Positions 34,323 through 49,025 are shown, counted from the first letter of the stretch. The stretch is DNA of 64,000 bases from Marisa cornuarietis (GCA_004794655.1 SMMW01000018.1:16001-80000); one strand, 5' to 3'. The notes: generated by a model not told the origin, from the sequence alone. A program made the numbers and translations.

Positions 34323-37300
34323 GACATCTACGCATCTGATTTATAAACGGGTACTTTATCCTTTCAAGGTTCGATAACCTACTTCACACTGAAGGCTGTT
34401 CACATGAATAATTTTAGTGCTGCGAACACATATTTTGAAGTGACAATCGGCTGTCCGGTATAAGGTATTTTAAAAAAAGGGAAGGAGAAAGTGTTAAACA
34501 AGGAAGAAAGGGTAAAAAAGGAAGAAAAGTATAAGGAGAGAGAGCATGGATTCCCATAACAGCTTCAGGAAAGAAAGAAGAGATTTACAGGCCAAAAACG
34601 AGAAAAAGAAAAATGGATCAAAAGCACACAAAAAACAAAAACAAAAAAAAAAAACCAGGAGAAGAAAGGTGTTGCAGCCTCACCTAATATTTTACTCTAC
34701 TACCAACAAACCGTCGCGTGCTAGCCTATAAACCACCGATACCTTTGGTGGGACTACAGCAAAAGTCATCATCAAAGTTCCTATTTTCCCTGCCGCGCTG
34801 CCGACACTTTTTTATGTTTTCCTAAATCCTTTCGTCATCCTTGAAATATAAAAAAAATACAAAGATAAACAACAGCAAGAGAGGCGACTCTTGACGACTT
34901 TGCTGGGTGTGAAAGGTGGATTTCACGCAGCAAGAGAGAGAGAGAGAGGACGGGTCTGTTCTGCACCTGCCTGCACCATACGCTGTGGTTGTCGGGCTGG
35001 TTGCATGAGGTGAGACTATGGCTATTACTTAACTAAGATGCAAAACCTGCGATAACGGAAGAAAATAAAAATAAATAAATCTCTTCAACTTCAGAGTCAG
35101 TAGGTACCTTTAAATTTATTTAGTAACCGCAAGTAGATAAACGTCCATTATACATTAATGCAAATACATCCCATTATTGAAAACTCTTCCCTCGATACAT
35201 CGATGTACATGTCAAATTACCGGCACCCGACTAGTTAAAAGAAAAAAAAGCCCATTCATAAACTAAAAATGACCATAGTTCATAGGCCGGTAGAAGTTTT
35301 AAACGGTTTTAACCAGACTGTGAGAAGTTTTTTTCATGTGACAACCAGTTGTCAGCAAGTTTTATTATCACTGATGGATCGGTTTGCCGACAAGGAGGAT
35401 CCTTTATAATGTGCACAAATGGAGTGATGTGTGGAACTGAACACGGGATTTCAAGTTCTTTCTTACATATGGACGAACTTTTGAGAAAGTTCTTACAGGA
35501 CAGTTATAGAAAAAACTTGATCAAACGTTCGTCCACATTCAGAGATAAAGATGTGTTATTTAGCCGAAAACTTGTCTATTTTTAATCCCCTTAACTAGTA
35601 TGACCAATTCTTTTGACACGGCAACATTGCAGACCTGTGAAAGGTAATCTTTATCCCAGTCTTAACACCATATTAACAAATGTGTTGGCACAGGCATTCA
35701 TACTTCAAGCTTTCGACCAAAGGCGAACGTGGAAGCCAATAAAGAAATAAATAAAAGCTGCGCAGACAACAAGAGATCATCCAACCGAATCTAGTTCCGA
35801 GGGAGACTCAAAATTCTAGAGGTAGAGAGTTATCCCCGTGGTAGCCATACATCTGTTCCATAGCTACGGGCACTGGGGTCTAATGGATAGAGAGCACGAT
35901 AGCTAAAAGTCTGAGATAAGCTAAGACATAAGAGATAGTACTCAACTCAACAAAATAAAACAGAAGAAGTGGGAAGGAAGAAGCTATAAAGCTTGATAAC
36001 TTGCTTATCTCGTGTGTTGAAATGTTCGACTCAAAAGCCCGAGGGCAGTTTGCAGAAGTGTTAGCATCTCTATCGGCATTCGTATCACGTGCATATAAAA
36101 AGTCTGTAGGGGCGGAGCGACTGTATTTACTTTTAGGAGCGCTTTTATGAATGGAAAAGGGATACACAAACCATCGTGAAGCTCGCCCCTGGACCCCCAT
36201 TAAAGTCAACATCTGCGAACCTAAGACAGCGAAGCGAATGGAAGGAAGCATTCGCCATTATTGCAGCCTCTACGGACTACTTAACACAGAGCTACAAAGC
36301 TTTACTTACTGGCTTTATGTACATGTTATCACAATTGATGATGGTATACTTTGATGACCCTCGCACGAAGCAGCTCTGTGTGTGTGTCTTCCATCCTCTA
36401 TAAAGTAACAGCTATTACACGTGTAATCGTCGATGTGAAAGATGGATTATCTGTCTGAAAATAGACCTGGGTTGACTTCAGAGATGCGATATATATGTCC
36501 TTAAAAGAAGCCGGTGAATCAACAGATGCTTCAAATGATATCTTAACTTCAAGAAGAAAAAAGCAAACAAAAATCAAATAAATAAAAAAAAAAATAATAA
36601 AATAAAATGAAATTTCGTTTGCCAAAAATATATCAAAAGTAGAGGCAGGTGTTCAACTGTAAAGTTGATTGGTGGTGTCCTTTTAACACCTGGACAATAC
36701 ATGGAAGATTGCTTTGAGGTGCTTACAAATTTAGACACCTCTACCAGTTTTAATTCTGGCTGAACCTTAGCTAATTTCCAAGACACAGGAGTAGAGTTGC
36801 TATAGTTCGGTTACTAGGAGCAGACAATATAGCATCCTTAATACAATCCATACCTCAAGAAAAGAAACTTTCCCCACTCTTGTGCTGAATTACTTCGCAA
36901 TTAAAATGGTTCTTCATCTGCCACAAAATGCGAGCACTCAGCACACACAGCCTTTCTTAAACAGCTAGGAAGCTTGCGTACATCACTCCGGAATTATCAT
37001 ATTAGTTTTACAAGATCCACCTTAATTAAATTCCTCAAAACTGACATTTCGAATGAATCACAAAGCCTGGATGCACATCCGGAAGTAACCGGGTTATTGT
37101 CCCTTGGCGCCTGCGCAACGTTTTGAAGCATTTTTATGAATTTTATCAGATGTTTTTCTTCCTTCCTTGTGAGTGTTCTTCTCGACAATGCGTCTTGATA
37201 ATTGTCTCCACATACTGATCGCAGCTGTACATTAAATTAGGTAATCAAATTTAATTATTGAATCAATAATTAGCAAAGAGAAAAGTAATAGATTTTTTTA

Positions 37301-39504
37301 TCGTGATTTCAGTGATGCCTAACTTTTTCTACAGATCCAATATTTTCGTAATTATAAATTTTTATAAATGTTAATTTCCAGGTAATTTATGAATGAAAAA
37401 TAAATAAAATGATGATTTCTGAAAGACCAACACACTAGCAGCTAAGAACTAAACACTTGATTAAGTGATGTTCAAAATGTGACAACAAAAATATTTATTA
37501 TTGGAAAGTGAGGGATTTTTCACGAAACTACATCACAATCACAGAATCTTGCTTAGTCTGGGAGTCGCTGCAACAACCGCACTAGCGAGCGGCTGGGCAG
37601 CCATGTGTCGACTTGGTTGAGTCGTCTGCTCTGTGTCATGGACTGGAGAATGTTCAGAAATGACTGTTATTGCACGCGCTGGCTGCTGACTGCAACAACT
37701 CACAACTCAAGATGACAGTAGCTAACATTTTTTCGCGGTGTGGAAGATTTCATGTTCTGAAGCACTACCCACTGTTCTTGGCAATTCGCTTCAAGGATGT
37801 TATTGCCGAGACAGAATCTGCTGGTCTTTCTCAAACCAGAATACCAAAGTCACACATAATGGACATAATATCTCCAGAGTTGAAGATTGCAGCTGGTTTG
37901 AAGCTGTATAAACCGGTTATGTAACCGAAATGCAAGCTGGCAACTTAATAGCCCTGAAGATTTTTAACCGGGTATGAACCAGCGACAACCATCGTCACGG
38001 GTGTGTAATGTGGAAAACTCTTTAACAGCCTGAAGACCATGGACAGTTCTTGTTCCCTGAGTGCTGCAAGATGCAGAAAGTCGAAAGGGCGATTCCCAAG
38101 GTTTGCATGTCGATCCTTAAAGCGGAGAAAATTCTTCAAAGGAAATTGCCTCTGGGACTGTATGTGTGAATGACCGCCTACAAGAGCATACAGTTATTTC
38201 CTTTTGCATGCCAGACAAAGGGAAATGCAATCACTCGGCGAACTGCTGAAGCGACAAATTATTGCCCCTGCTTATGCTGCAGATGATCCAGTTCCTCATC
38301 GTTGGAGGACAGGATTCACACATCTCCTTAAAGCGGATGCCTTTCCTTTTCCCCTCTGTCCCCATAAAGTTCGCAACCAGTGCATGTATTGAATATTCAA
38401 TGTTTCTGATAATCCTTTGCGAAAACACATTGGAAACGGACAAAGGATCGTTATGGAGCTGTTCTTAGTCTGAAACTGGATGTGAACCGACGGCAGCGGA
38501 AAAGTCAGCATTCGTCTCGTGCTTACAGCCAGCATCAGCAGTCACCTGCTGCTACCAGAAACCATCAGCATTCACTTTACTACCACCAGTGTGTTCCTAC
38601 CACCACTGTGTTTGATATTGCTGCTCAGGGAATCTATTAACATCTATGATCATCTGTAATAACACATACAGAATCTTTTTTTTCAGAAAGGCGTGATCAT
38701 GTGTTATAATACTTATAGATCCCTTAAACTAAAACGAGAAACATTATAAGAAATTTGTAAAACAAGCAGAATGATATGTCAAGTCAGATTTACTCATTCG
38801 GACCAAATGATGTTCCTCCAGCAAGTGTTAGACGATAAAAATATTAATTTATTTTCGTTCGGAAACAAAACAACCAACGAAAATAAGAAACAAAAAGACA
38901 CCATATCGATTTCACTGGTAGGTTTTCTTTTTTTAATGGCATCTTCTTATTTAAAATTATGAATTCAAAAAAGGTTGGTACCAAACAACTCTGTCTCCCT
39001 ATTTTTGTCCACTTTATTTGCTAGGTATCGATAAAATTTTGTGTTTGCTTCTCTTCAATCAATCGCGATCACTGCCATGTGTTTCCTAGGGAGAAAATAC
39101 CAGGTTTTAGTCGGGTGGCTGATTTACCCAGCTCGGGTCGGTAAGAGGTTGGGTAAACGTGTCTCATAACTGGTGATGAAGATGGTGTTGGGTATCTTAC
39201 GATTTCAACTTTGCCCTTAATTTCTTTTGGGTTTTTTCTTGGCTATTGCTGCGTTTATCATTTATCGAATGGGACGAACACACAAAAGACACAAAGATGG
39301 CGTTTATGCACGTCCGTGATTTCCCTTTTGCAAACAATTTTAAAATTCAAGTGTGGTTCAACTCTGTCAATGATGTCAGGTTTCGTCTGCCCATCTTCTA
39401 TTGTAGGTGGCACGATTTAGTTTGAATTGCGATACACATATCGATGAAATGCATGCAAATAATATTGACGGGTCAGTTATAAGGAAAACTGTTTAAAAAT
39501 GGAT

Positions 39505-39534
39505 CACACACACACACACACACACAAACACACA

Positions 39535-39567
<33 letters not shown>
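39505..39567. repeat. (CA)n microsatellite
   Basis: CA run with two AA interruptions. Confidence 0.95.
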
Positions 39568-39569
<2 letters not shown>

Positions 39570-41799
39570 ACGCACACACGTACGCATTTCGCTGCCGTAT
39601 GCATCACATCTGACAGTCAAAAAGTTTTCAGTGGCAATAGCTGTGGAGTGCAGATGTTGGTGAGAGTGGACCGATGATGGCAGTTCTGAACCCTGAAGAG
39701 CGAGATGCACCCAGGTGCGGACTTTCGTTAAACCACTTCACACGTGCCCCCCACTCACTCCTCCCATCCACCATCCCACACACTTCATCGCCTTTTCTTC
39801 TTACCCCCCTTCCTTCCCGCTTTTCACCTCGAATGTTCCACCTCCCCTTTCCGTACCCTCCGGGCTCTCTACTTAACCTGCTGCCATCTTGCGGAAAACC
39901 TTGGCGAGCAGCCAAAGACAGCTGCTGCTCGCTGTGCTCCCGCCTAGAGTTACCGCCGCTGTTGTTACCAGCTTGGCGCTCTCGTGTTGTGAAAGACAAC
40001 AAATTGCAGGCAAGCGAGGAGGAGGACCATGTAGAGGAAAGCAAAAAAGAGTAGACATATTTTCTTTTTTTTTCTTTCCCACCGGATGGAGAGGGAACGG
40101 CTTGGAGGGTGGGGAAGTCTGTCTTCCACCAGATCTTTCTGTTTGACTTTCTCTCTTAGACCGCTCACCCAGGGCTCTAGCCTTAATCCGCTGTTTTCCG
40201 CCCTCATGCACCTGGCGCTTCGAACCCTTAAATCCACTCCTCCCACTTCCAGAGAGGTACGCCCTCTCCAACCCCCCCTCCCCACTCCCAAACGCACTCA
40301 CCACCTCCACCCACACTAGTCCACCTCCGTTCTGTCAATGTTCTCTGTCGCTCATGTTTACAATGAACTCGTTCCGATGCTCAACACTTCGTCCCTCCAA
40401 CAAGACGCAGCCCCTGTTTTCCTTCTGAACCCCCAAACTCCGACACGCGAACCCTGTGGGTCCAGGTTGCGCTCTGGCTGTTGCAAGCACGTGGGCCGTC
40501 ATGTGTGATGGATGCGCGAGCTGCAGAAAATGATTCAAGTGGTATTCCGGGCCCCAGCCAATTTGCATGCAACATTTCCTCGGCACGTCACTGGCAGCCA
40601 ATCTGTCACAGAAATGCTCCATTTTTTTCTCCCCGCCGGCCGTGACGGATGTGAGCGCTAGCCATTCTCACTTCCTGATCGACATTGCAGCAACAACCCA
40701 TTCTATTCCAATGGTTATAAGGCTAAAGTGCGACATGGTCTCTCTCTCTCTCTCATTCCCTCGTACATAATCCTACTGCTTGCTATTTCTCTATTCATGA
40801 GGAGGGCTACATGCTAAAGGCTCAATGTTTGCCTTTCCTGTCATCTTGGTAATAAAGAAAAGTTATTCTCGTGTTATTTTTTTATCAGCCTTCTTCAGTT
40901 TTTTTTAACTTAATCCTACACTAAAATCCAATGATCTTGCTTTTTTCATAAAATGCCTTCGGTGTGATGGATATTTTGTATCGACTTCCCATGTTGACCA
41001 CAACAATGACCAAGAGAAGATAACTGAAAATATGCTGATGATGCTTGTGAAGAGGTTCTTGATGTTGTTACTGATGAGAACATTCGTCAGCAAATACAGG
41101 TTCGTTGACAATGAGTTGCTCTGAGTACATTTTGCCGGTGGTTCGTCTGAAGCTGAACGACGAAGTGTGGCACTAACAGGGAGAAGTGTAAATGTCTAAA
41201 ATGTCGAATGACAGTGATGACTAGAACTACCGAAAATCATGTGGTAGCACTTAGCACTTAGCAATTAACACTTAGCATCACGAAGTGCTTCGATATCACA
41301 AGTGCACACTCTGAACACTGGCAACCTCTCTAAGACTTTTGATACCGATCATGTATTAATGGTGACCTGTGACTATTTTAATACTGCAGGTTTTGACACC
41401 TCCTACAATTTTATAAATATACTTTGAGATTTGGGAGTTATTTTAATTACACACCAGCGGTGGGTTTTTGTTTGTTTGTTTGTTTGTTTATCTATTATTT
41501 TCATGACCGTCAAGAAAGAAAATGGATGTCGAAGCTTATACCTAAGTCTTTCCTGGAAAGAAAGGAAACTCGGATTATGGATGATACGAATAATTGCCCA
41601 TGAACTTTCCCTTGAACTAGACCAGCGCCCTGAAGATGATTAAGATGATGCACTAACATACACCCCCTCTGCTCTGGTTTCACGTTTCTAAAGTGAGTCT
41701 TCTTTTGTAGATTGAGACATTGTAAAATGTAGAGGGGAGTGAATGTGATGAAGGAGATAAGTTCTGTGTCCTTTCCGAATAAAAGACAAGAGCTCCTTA

Positions 41800-41856
41800 C
41801 ATTAGGCGGGGAAGGCGCCTCGTAGTAGAAGGTTTACGGTTCGAGTCTCGGGCCAA
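41800..41856 (+). mobile_element. Possible SINE fragment with B box
   Basis: GGCGCCTCGTAGTAGAAGG then ACGGTTCGAGTCTCGGGCC gives a good B box (GGTTCGAGTC) but a weak A box. Confidence 0.3.
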
Positions 41857-44140
41857 TGAGTAAAACCTCACCTCATCCACTCAGCTATGACCCTCGACCC
41901 TGCATGTGAATACCTAATTTATCGTCTATTCAGCACATGAATGTCTCATGTATCGTTCACCCAGCATAAGGAAATCTAATTTATCAAAGCATGTAGACGG
42001 ACAGAAAAGGTCGGGTGTGGTCTTCTGAAGGCTGTGCTACAGACAGGGAGAAACACTTTACAGTTTATTGCTCCTACAGTCACTAGACTAGGGAACCTTT
42101 TACCGCCTCTTTCTTAATCTCTTTTTGAATTCTATACGTCTCCAAACAGGCTTTGTTTAGAAAGATAGAAGGTAAAAATTAAAAGAAACTGAAAAAAAAC
42201 AAGAGTACAAAACATGTGATGGTGATCACGGTCGTTTTTTCGTGATCATTCAAGGGTATCGAACCAACAGAAAAGTGATAACAGGCCCGCGGAAAATCCT
42301 CTTAAGCAGAACCGACAAGCAATGTTGGGTGGTGGTGGGGTGGGGGACGGGCATGGCGGGGTGGAGGAAAGCTCGTCTTTAGCCCACAGGTACATCAGAA
42401 CCCACCACGTGTTAAAGACAAATGCGCCCAGCAGCATAGCGATTCGTATCTGTAAGCCCACCCCAAGGGAGGTGAGCTAGCAAAGCATGAACTGAATTAA
42501 TTTTCAAGAGGAGGAAAAAGCTGGCTACCGTCAAGATTTTGAGCATGCCTTGCCAACCCTTCTCTTTTTTTTTAAAGGAACTTGCTTCGCTAAAGATTTA
42601 CACCGGTCGGCCAGGGTTGGCACTTCTGGTGTTGATGCTGGAGCTCCCTTTTTTTTTTTTTTACTTACCAGTGATGCCTCTCATCATTTTGTTGGATATG
42701 ACGCTTATTCTTCTTCCATATCATCATAGTCTTCTCTCCTTTTTTTCCTATCTTCTCCCCCCCCCCCCACCATATCAGCCCAGGCTTTTAAATGGTATGC
42801 ACAAGACAGTAGTCCTGACACTTTAAAGTCTTTGAAAGGTTTTTATTGACGGCTGAGCGGAGCTCTGTGTAAAATATTCTTTCCTCAAATCTGTGAATCT
42901 TTTATCTCCCCTTCCCCCTGTTTTCAAGACGATAAGTTACCAGCATCGCCACGCAGTAAAAGAGGTTAAAACCATCACATCACGAATGCTCAACGATAAC
43001 CCAAAATTACCTGGGAGATATATAATATGCACCTGCGAGCCCATTATCATCATGGAGATAATATGCACGTGCGTGCTCATTACCACTCTGACAACCCAAG
43101 AGTATTCCTGTCTACACGTGATGTCACGGCGATGTTGGTGAGATTGTAACAAAAAGACGAAAAGATCTCATTTGTAAAAAAAATTACAAAATAATATCCT
43201 GCTCTATGCTCAGTTGATCCGCTTAACAACAACAACAACAACAGCTTTTCCTTCAAGATGCTAATCACTAAATGCGCTCGACAGGCAGAAGTTAAGACAA
43301 GTGGAAACTTCTGACAGATGTGGCTTTGCACTTCGCAGATATTTCTTCAAGTCCCGCCATCATCTTGAGTGCGTCACGGCAGTAATTTCGAGACAATAAA
43401 ACAGAAAACGTACTCGTGGTCCGCCGAGTGCTGGGCTCGCAGAACGTGCAGTCAGGCCCAATAACTCTCGTCGCTTCTCTGCAGGCTCCTGTGTTGTTAC
43501 ATACCCTGGCTTTTATGCTCGCTTCCCTAATGGTTCGTGTACACTGGCGCTTGGGTGCAAACACTGGCAGTCCGAGAGAGAGACTGAAATGGCAACGACG
43601 AGAAAAAAGAAAGGGATTGAGAGGTAAAGGAAGAGCAAACGAACTTGAGTGTGGGGGATTTTTTTTTTTTTTTTTACTGGAAAATCGCGGAAACAAGACG
43701 GTCGTTCTTTCAGCTGTTAATAAGTAACAAGAGCAAAGTTTTCTCTTTATCTACCAAATTACCTAAATCAAGTGACTGTTATTTATTTAGAGGTGTGTGT
43801 GTGTGTGTGTGTTTTACAGACAGACTGATAGAGTGAACGACTGAAGAGAAGAGGAACGATGTAGACACCGTTATTCAGACGTGTATTCGAAAGGCGAGCG
43901 AGAAAAAAAGCAGGAAATGGGCTCATTCGTGGGGGCCTCTGTGTGCATTCATTATAAGCCCGCGGATCTGACAATCGATGACGGAACGGGAAAACAAAGA
44001 AACAAAAAGTTTAAGAAAAATAGAAAAGAAAAGAAAAAAAAAAGATAGAAAAAAAAGCATCACTGACTCGCCGAGGAAAGGAAACCCGGCAGAGGGGATG
44101 CCGCGTAAACAGCGGCCTCCATTATGTCATGACTATCAGA

Positions 44141-44173
<33 letters not shown>

Positions 44174-44175
44174 AA
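44141..44175. repeat. (CA)n(GA)n microsatellite
   Basis: Seven CA units followed by a GA run. Confidence 0.9.
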
Positions 44176-44288
44176 GAGAGAACCGGGCCAAAGAGGCGGT
44201 TAAGACTTGACTCGTCATATAGGGTTGGTGGTGAAATAAAGTGACCTAGCACGCATACACACAGGCACATGCATGTATGTGCACGCGT

Positions 44289-44289
<1 letters not shown>

Positions 44290-44325
<36 letters not shown>

Positions 44326-44344
44326 ACACACACACACACACACA
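44290..44344. repeat. (CA)n microsatellite
   Basis: CA run with a single CC interruption. Confidence 0.95.
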
Positions 44345-45409
44345 CCAGTCAGGAAGTGGTTTGCGTGACAAGAAGCTCTCAGCTCCACTGCACAGCTCTA
44401 CACTGTGTGGGATGTCTGGTGCCCTCAGCTCATTGCTCCATTGTTGCTAACCTTTCTTTACAAAAAAAAAAAAATAGGTACCCGAATTCATGAATTTTTT
44501 TTTACTCTTTCTCTCACTCTCGCTCTATTCCCCTACTTCCATCTACTGATTTGTTAGGAAACCTAAAAGCCTTCACGTGTTAAGGAGACTGGGAGCATCC
44601 TTTTCTGAGGAATGCACGTTTTCATATTTTACATTTAATTTCAAGCACATTTTCACAATGAAATGTTTACCCAGAAGATGTACACAGTGAACTCATACAG
44701 TCGCTGCTAAACGAATAGCAAACCCTTAGCCCATCATAACTTTCATAATCCTGGAGGAGAGAGAGGAGGCTTCGTGTGTTCGACAGAGGAGCAGAAGTTT
44801 GCTGGTTCGTGACCTGTTCAAATCTATGGCGTGACACCTTCTCTTGTCCGTCCAGCCGCTTTTCAACAGAAGTGGGTACCTGATAATTTATTAAAGAAGC
44901 AAAGGCTGGCTGAAGGAGAGAGAGAGAGACGGACTCTTAGACACAGTGAACCACTCACATTCATTGCCCCAGAACCATTATTGCCAGGGGACTTTCTAAT
45001 CTTACTTGGATGCACACGGATACTTCATCACGCTAAAGGGAAACGTTTTTCCTTTGTTTTCTCTTTCGCTCCTTCCTTTCGAGCTCCCCCCTTACAATCG
45101 AAGCAACGGAAGGGTGAAGCAAAGCTGGAAGCTGTACAGGGGCCGTCACCCTTGCGTCCTGCTACGTGACAGCTGACATCAGACACCGGTACAGCGGAGG
45201 TTGCTGAAAACCCGGAAATCAGAAACCCTTTCAATGCAGTGTGAAAACAGAAACCCTGCAACAGTGAACCGTAATTTCCGACTTAGAGACGAAGGATCAG
45301 GGTAGCAGGGCTTTCTGGGTCGAGTGCTCTGATACAGGAGGTCCCGCATGAGCGCTTCTGAACCACATTCTCTTTTTCCCTCTGAGTGTGGATGTGTGCG
45401 TGAGTCTGT

Positions 45410-45487
45410 ACGGCAGTTGATAGCGCATCGGCTAAACCGCCTGTCACCGTGAGAACTGGATGCTGTGGATTCGTATCTCGGCTCCGA
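45410..45487 (+). mobile_element. tRNA-derived SINE head
   Basis: ACGGCAGTTGATAGCGCATC (A-box like) and GTGGATTCGTATCTC (B-box like) are correctly ordered and spaced. The acceptor stem is not complementary, so this is a decayed SINE rather than a tRNA gene. Confidence 0.45.
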
Positions 45488-45550
45488 CATACCACTATCT
45501 GGAGGTGACACCCGTTTACAGTGTTCAACGTCGAAAGTTTTTTTCCCCGG

Positions 45551-45556
<6 letters not shown>

Positions 45557-45617
<61 letters not shown>
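45557..45617. repeat. (GT)n microsatellite
   Basis: About 30 uninterrupted GT units. Confidence 0.95.
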
Positions 45618-45619
<2 letters not shown>

Positions 45620-46741
45620 GAGTCTGGTTTCGAGGCTATAGCGCTATATATTAATAGTCATTATTATTGTTGTACAGACACAAAGATCGCACAGACGCCA
45701 TTTCTGCTGTGACATCGGAATAATAATTAGAACAAGAATTGAAATAACTGTTAATCCAACTGTTGTGCTAAAACAAAGACACGCTGAGAAGGAACATGAA
45801 CGGAACAAGGAATCACAATTAGTGGGGCCCATAAAAGGAGAAGTTGTAGGGGCCATAACATCTCAGTGTGATGTCACTAGCGATTCGTGTGTCTGTAGAA
45901 CTCGCCGCAGACCCCACTTTCTCAGTCATCTCTTCCATTTCTTTGTTCTTTTTCTTTTTCTTTTCATTTTTTTGTAATTCCTTCATTTGTCTCTTTCTGT
46001 TTCTCCCCGTACTTCCTTTGGGACGGAAAAGTTCCGCCACAAACAAACCAGAAACATTGCATCCAATTAGTGAAGCAGACACAAGCAACATGTCAATTAT
46101 ATCAATTTCCCTTGGTGGCAACTCTCGCTACTTCGGTACATAGCATGTCTTTCCACAAATGTCTCTCACAAGATTTATTTCACAAATCCCTATTTGTTTT
46201 TTTTATTATTGTATTCTTTTATTGCATTGGGTTATTTTACTTTATGAAAGTTTGTAAATCGCACTTGCTTAACCACCATCATGCCTGAGACTGAAAGGGT
46301 CAAAGATCACGGGTCTTGGTCTAATTCAGTTCTCGTTTCATTAACTACCCGTTGAAGTAGCCACATTGTAGTCACAGACTCAAACACAGACCATCCTGCT
46401 GGTGCGATGGTGAACATTGCTGTCAGACGCCTGATGCCAGAGGCCGTGGATGTATTCGACCCGAAAGACATCTGGCCCTTCGGCAACACACTCGAGACAA
46501 AAATCGATCCTTTTTGTAGGTTAATCGGCGATACAGGAGCGGCTAGAGACATTAACCTACTCTCCCACAGTCGCAGATAAGAGATACATCAGTCAGATCT
46601 CAGCTACTGCCTTCCATGGCCGCGGAATGGTTGTGTTCAGAAAAACTACCCGATGGCTACGAAGACTACTTCTGATGGCCGCCAGACTTGTCTCGTAGAA
46701 AGCGATGCTACGTGCGCGTGGCAGGGACATTAGTGGGAATT

Positions 46742-46840
46742 TCCACTTGTTTTTAATTGTCTAATAATAATGATAATGATTATTTCAATACCACTTTTCT
46801 CCACCGTTAAGGTGAACTCAAAGAGCTTTACACAAAGAAC
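46742..46840 (-). mobile_element. LINE/SINE 3' tail, reverse orientation
   Basis: On the minus strand, AAAGCTCTTTGAGTTCACC leads to GTGGTATTGAAATAATCATT and an AAT-type end. It is a diverged relative of the 48757-48832 tail. Confidence 0.4.
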
Positions 46841-47984
46841 ACACATACAAGATAAAAGCTGGCAGCATACAGCTGTCAATTCTGGAGTTGAGGAAGTATG
46901 AGGACAAGTGTTTTTTCTTCTTTTGAGTCTGACCATGAACACTTACATTGAAAACATCGATACTACCTTTATATGAGGCCACCCACCAATGGCATAGATG
47001 TATTGACAGTTGCATGGTGTTAGTTTTAGAATCACTGAAAAAGCCGAATTCTCGAATTCGATCATCAGGTTAGTTTTACAATCACCGAGAAACAGTCAGA
47101 TTATGTTCAGAATTTCCGGACTGAGCTACTGGCGACAATCAACAGCATGTTGAAGTAGTCATAGACTGTTCTCAGGCGCTGGCCACCTAAGACTGTGGAG
47201 ACAGAGACTTGAGGAGGCCAGTGAGATACACCTTCTTTTATCAAAAATAAGTCTGGTAGTAATTGTTAATGCTCTCCCATCCTGCACCTTCCCCCCCCAC
47301 CCCAAAAAGGACCAACTTTAGTAGAGGATAAAGAACACGATAGTAACAACATCAAGCAGGAAACTACTCAGCACTTCCGGAGTTGGCTGGAAAGGTCTCG
47401 CAATCAAAATGCTCTTCCAGAGGAGGAGACGAAATGCACAGGAAAAGCACTCGAAAAGGGAGGGCAACGCTTGTATCATTTAAGGGCGTTTTTCTCTGTT
47501 TTTGGCGACCATTTCTTCCAAATGGTGCCGGAAGCACGTGCAGTGGAAAGTATTTTCATTTTCTCTTTTTGGGGGGTGGGGAGGAGTGAGGTATGAGGGG
47601 GAAGCGAAAAGAGGTGGAGAGGCATTAGTCGGGAGAGGGAGGGAGGGCTGGGGTTGATTGGGGTGGAGGTGTTGGGTGTAAGTAAGAAGTCAACTCACGT
47701 GAAGAGGACGACGGGGATCTTGTCCATCTTTTTTTCTCGTCGGAAACTGTTCACATGTGAGTTCACGCCCCTGCACGTGTGCAGATCTTCTCATGGGGGT
47801 GTGTCATACATGAAAGGACCACATGGCAGCAAAGAAACGAAGGGAAGCTGGGAGCAATCGGGGGTAGTGGAATTCGGGGGTGATGGAAGAGCGATGACAG
47901 CGTGAGGGGACAGGGAACATAGCGATGTCTGTTACGTCTACAGCTACATAGTCTTTATGATACTGACAAAGCTTTGCGCGCGTG

Positions 47985-47999
47985 CACACACACAGACAC

Positions 48000-48061
<62 letters not shown>
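47985..48061. repeat. (CA)n microsatellite
   Basis: CA run with short interruptions at its left end. Confidence 0.95.
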
Positions 48062-48218
48062 GCCCTGGTACCTTCAGATGTTTTGGAACCGTGGTATATG
48101 TAAGGGTTAGGCCAAAGATTTTTGTTTTGTTATCTTCCTTGGAATTTCGTACTTCGTTCAACATCAATATTCTCAGCATTGCTCTCATCTTCCTTCTCCT
48201 TCGTATCATCATCCCCAC

Positions 48219-48220
<2 letters not shown>

Positions 48221-48291
<71 letters not shown>

Positions 48292-48314
48292 GTTACCGTT
48301 ATTATTATTATTAC
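48221..48314. repeat. (ATC)n then (ATT)n trinucleotide repeat
   Basis: About 23 perfect CAT/ATC units, then an ATT run. All six frames give homopolymer peptides (Ser, Ile, Asp, Met), which are not genes. Confidence 0.95.
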
Positions 48315-48756
48315 TACTACTACTCTGTGATGATCTGTCGCTGGCCCCCATTCAGTAAAGAACAGGTTAATCAGTCTGTGTCCAAGCTCTGGTATGCAAC
48401 ACGTTAATCAGTTGACGGAGCAATCGAAAGGTCGACAGAGCAGGAAACAATGTCCGCGCTCCCTTAAAGGGCAACGAGGGGTGGAAAGTTGTTCGCTTTC
48501 AATCCGTGAGTTTAGGGTGACACTTAGGCTGACAATCTAAACAAATATTTCTCGCTCGCGAGATAACAAACCTTTGGACGTCCTTCTTATCGTGGTTTTA
48601 GCAAGAAGTCAAATATATGTTTTCCAGCGACGCCGCAGTTTGATGATTGGGTCATGTTTCCTTTACCTAAGCTTGAAACTTTCCTATTCCTACGCATGGA
48701 GCTGCGTCATTTTGTTCTGACGTCACATTATTTTCACGTCACACCATCTGTCATTT

Positions 48757-48832
48757 GTGAAGCGCCTTGAGTTCGTCCTAAAGGGAGGATATATAAGGCG
48801 CTATACAAGCTGACTTTTATTATTATTATTTC
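48757..48832 (+). mobile_element. LINE/SINE 3' tail with (ATT)n end
   Basis: It reads AAGCGCCTTGAGTTCGTCC, then GGATATATAAGGCGCTATAC, then a (TTA)n-type end. This is the common animal LINE-derived tail with paired GCGCCTTGAG and GGCGCTATA motifs. Confidence 0.5.
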
Positions 48833-49025
48833 AGTGCTTTAAGAAAAAAAATAATGCCAACCCACTTTTTATCCAAAATGAAACCAGTACATTTTAATAA
48901 ACGACAACTCTGCTTTATTTAACTGTCAAAAACACTAAGATTTATTTTGTTTGCCTTGACTTACCCTATAATAAACTTGGCGGTGGTCATCAGGTGACAG
49001 TGAGTGATTCGGCAGCGTATACCAC

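Noticed and set aside
37960..38010. SINE B box on the minus strand (GGTTCATACCC)
   Set aside because: A single short B-box match without an A box or a related copy in the window.
45410..45487. Functional tRNA gene
   Set aside because: A- and B-box-like motifs are present but no acceptor stem or anticodon loop can be folded convincingly. It is better explained as a decayed SINE.
47955..48358. Poly-Met, poly-Asp, poly-Ser and poly-Ile reading frames
   Set aside because: These are translations of the (ATC)n microsatellite in different frames.
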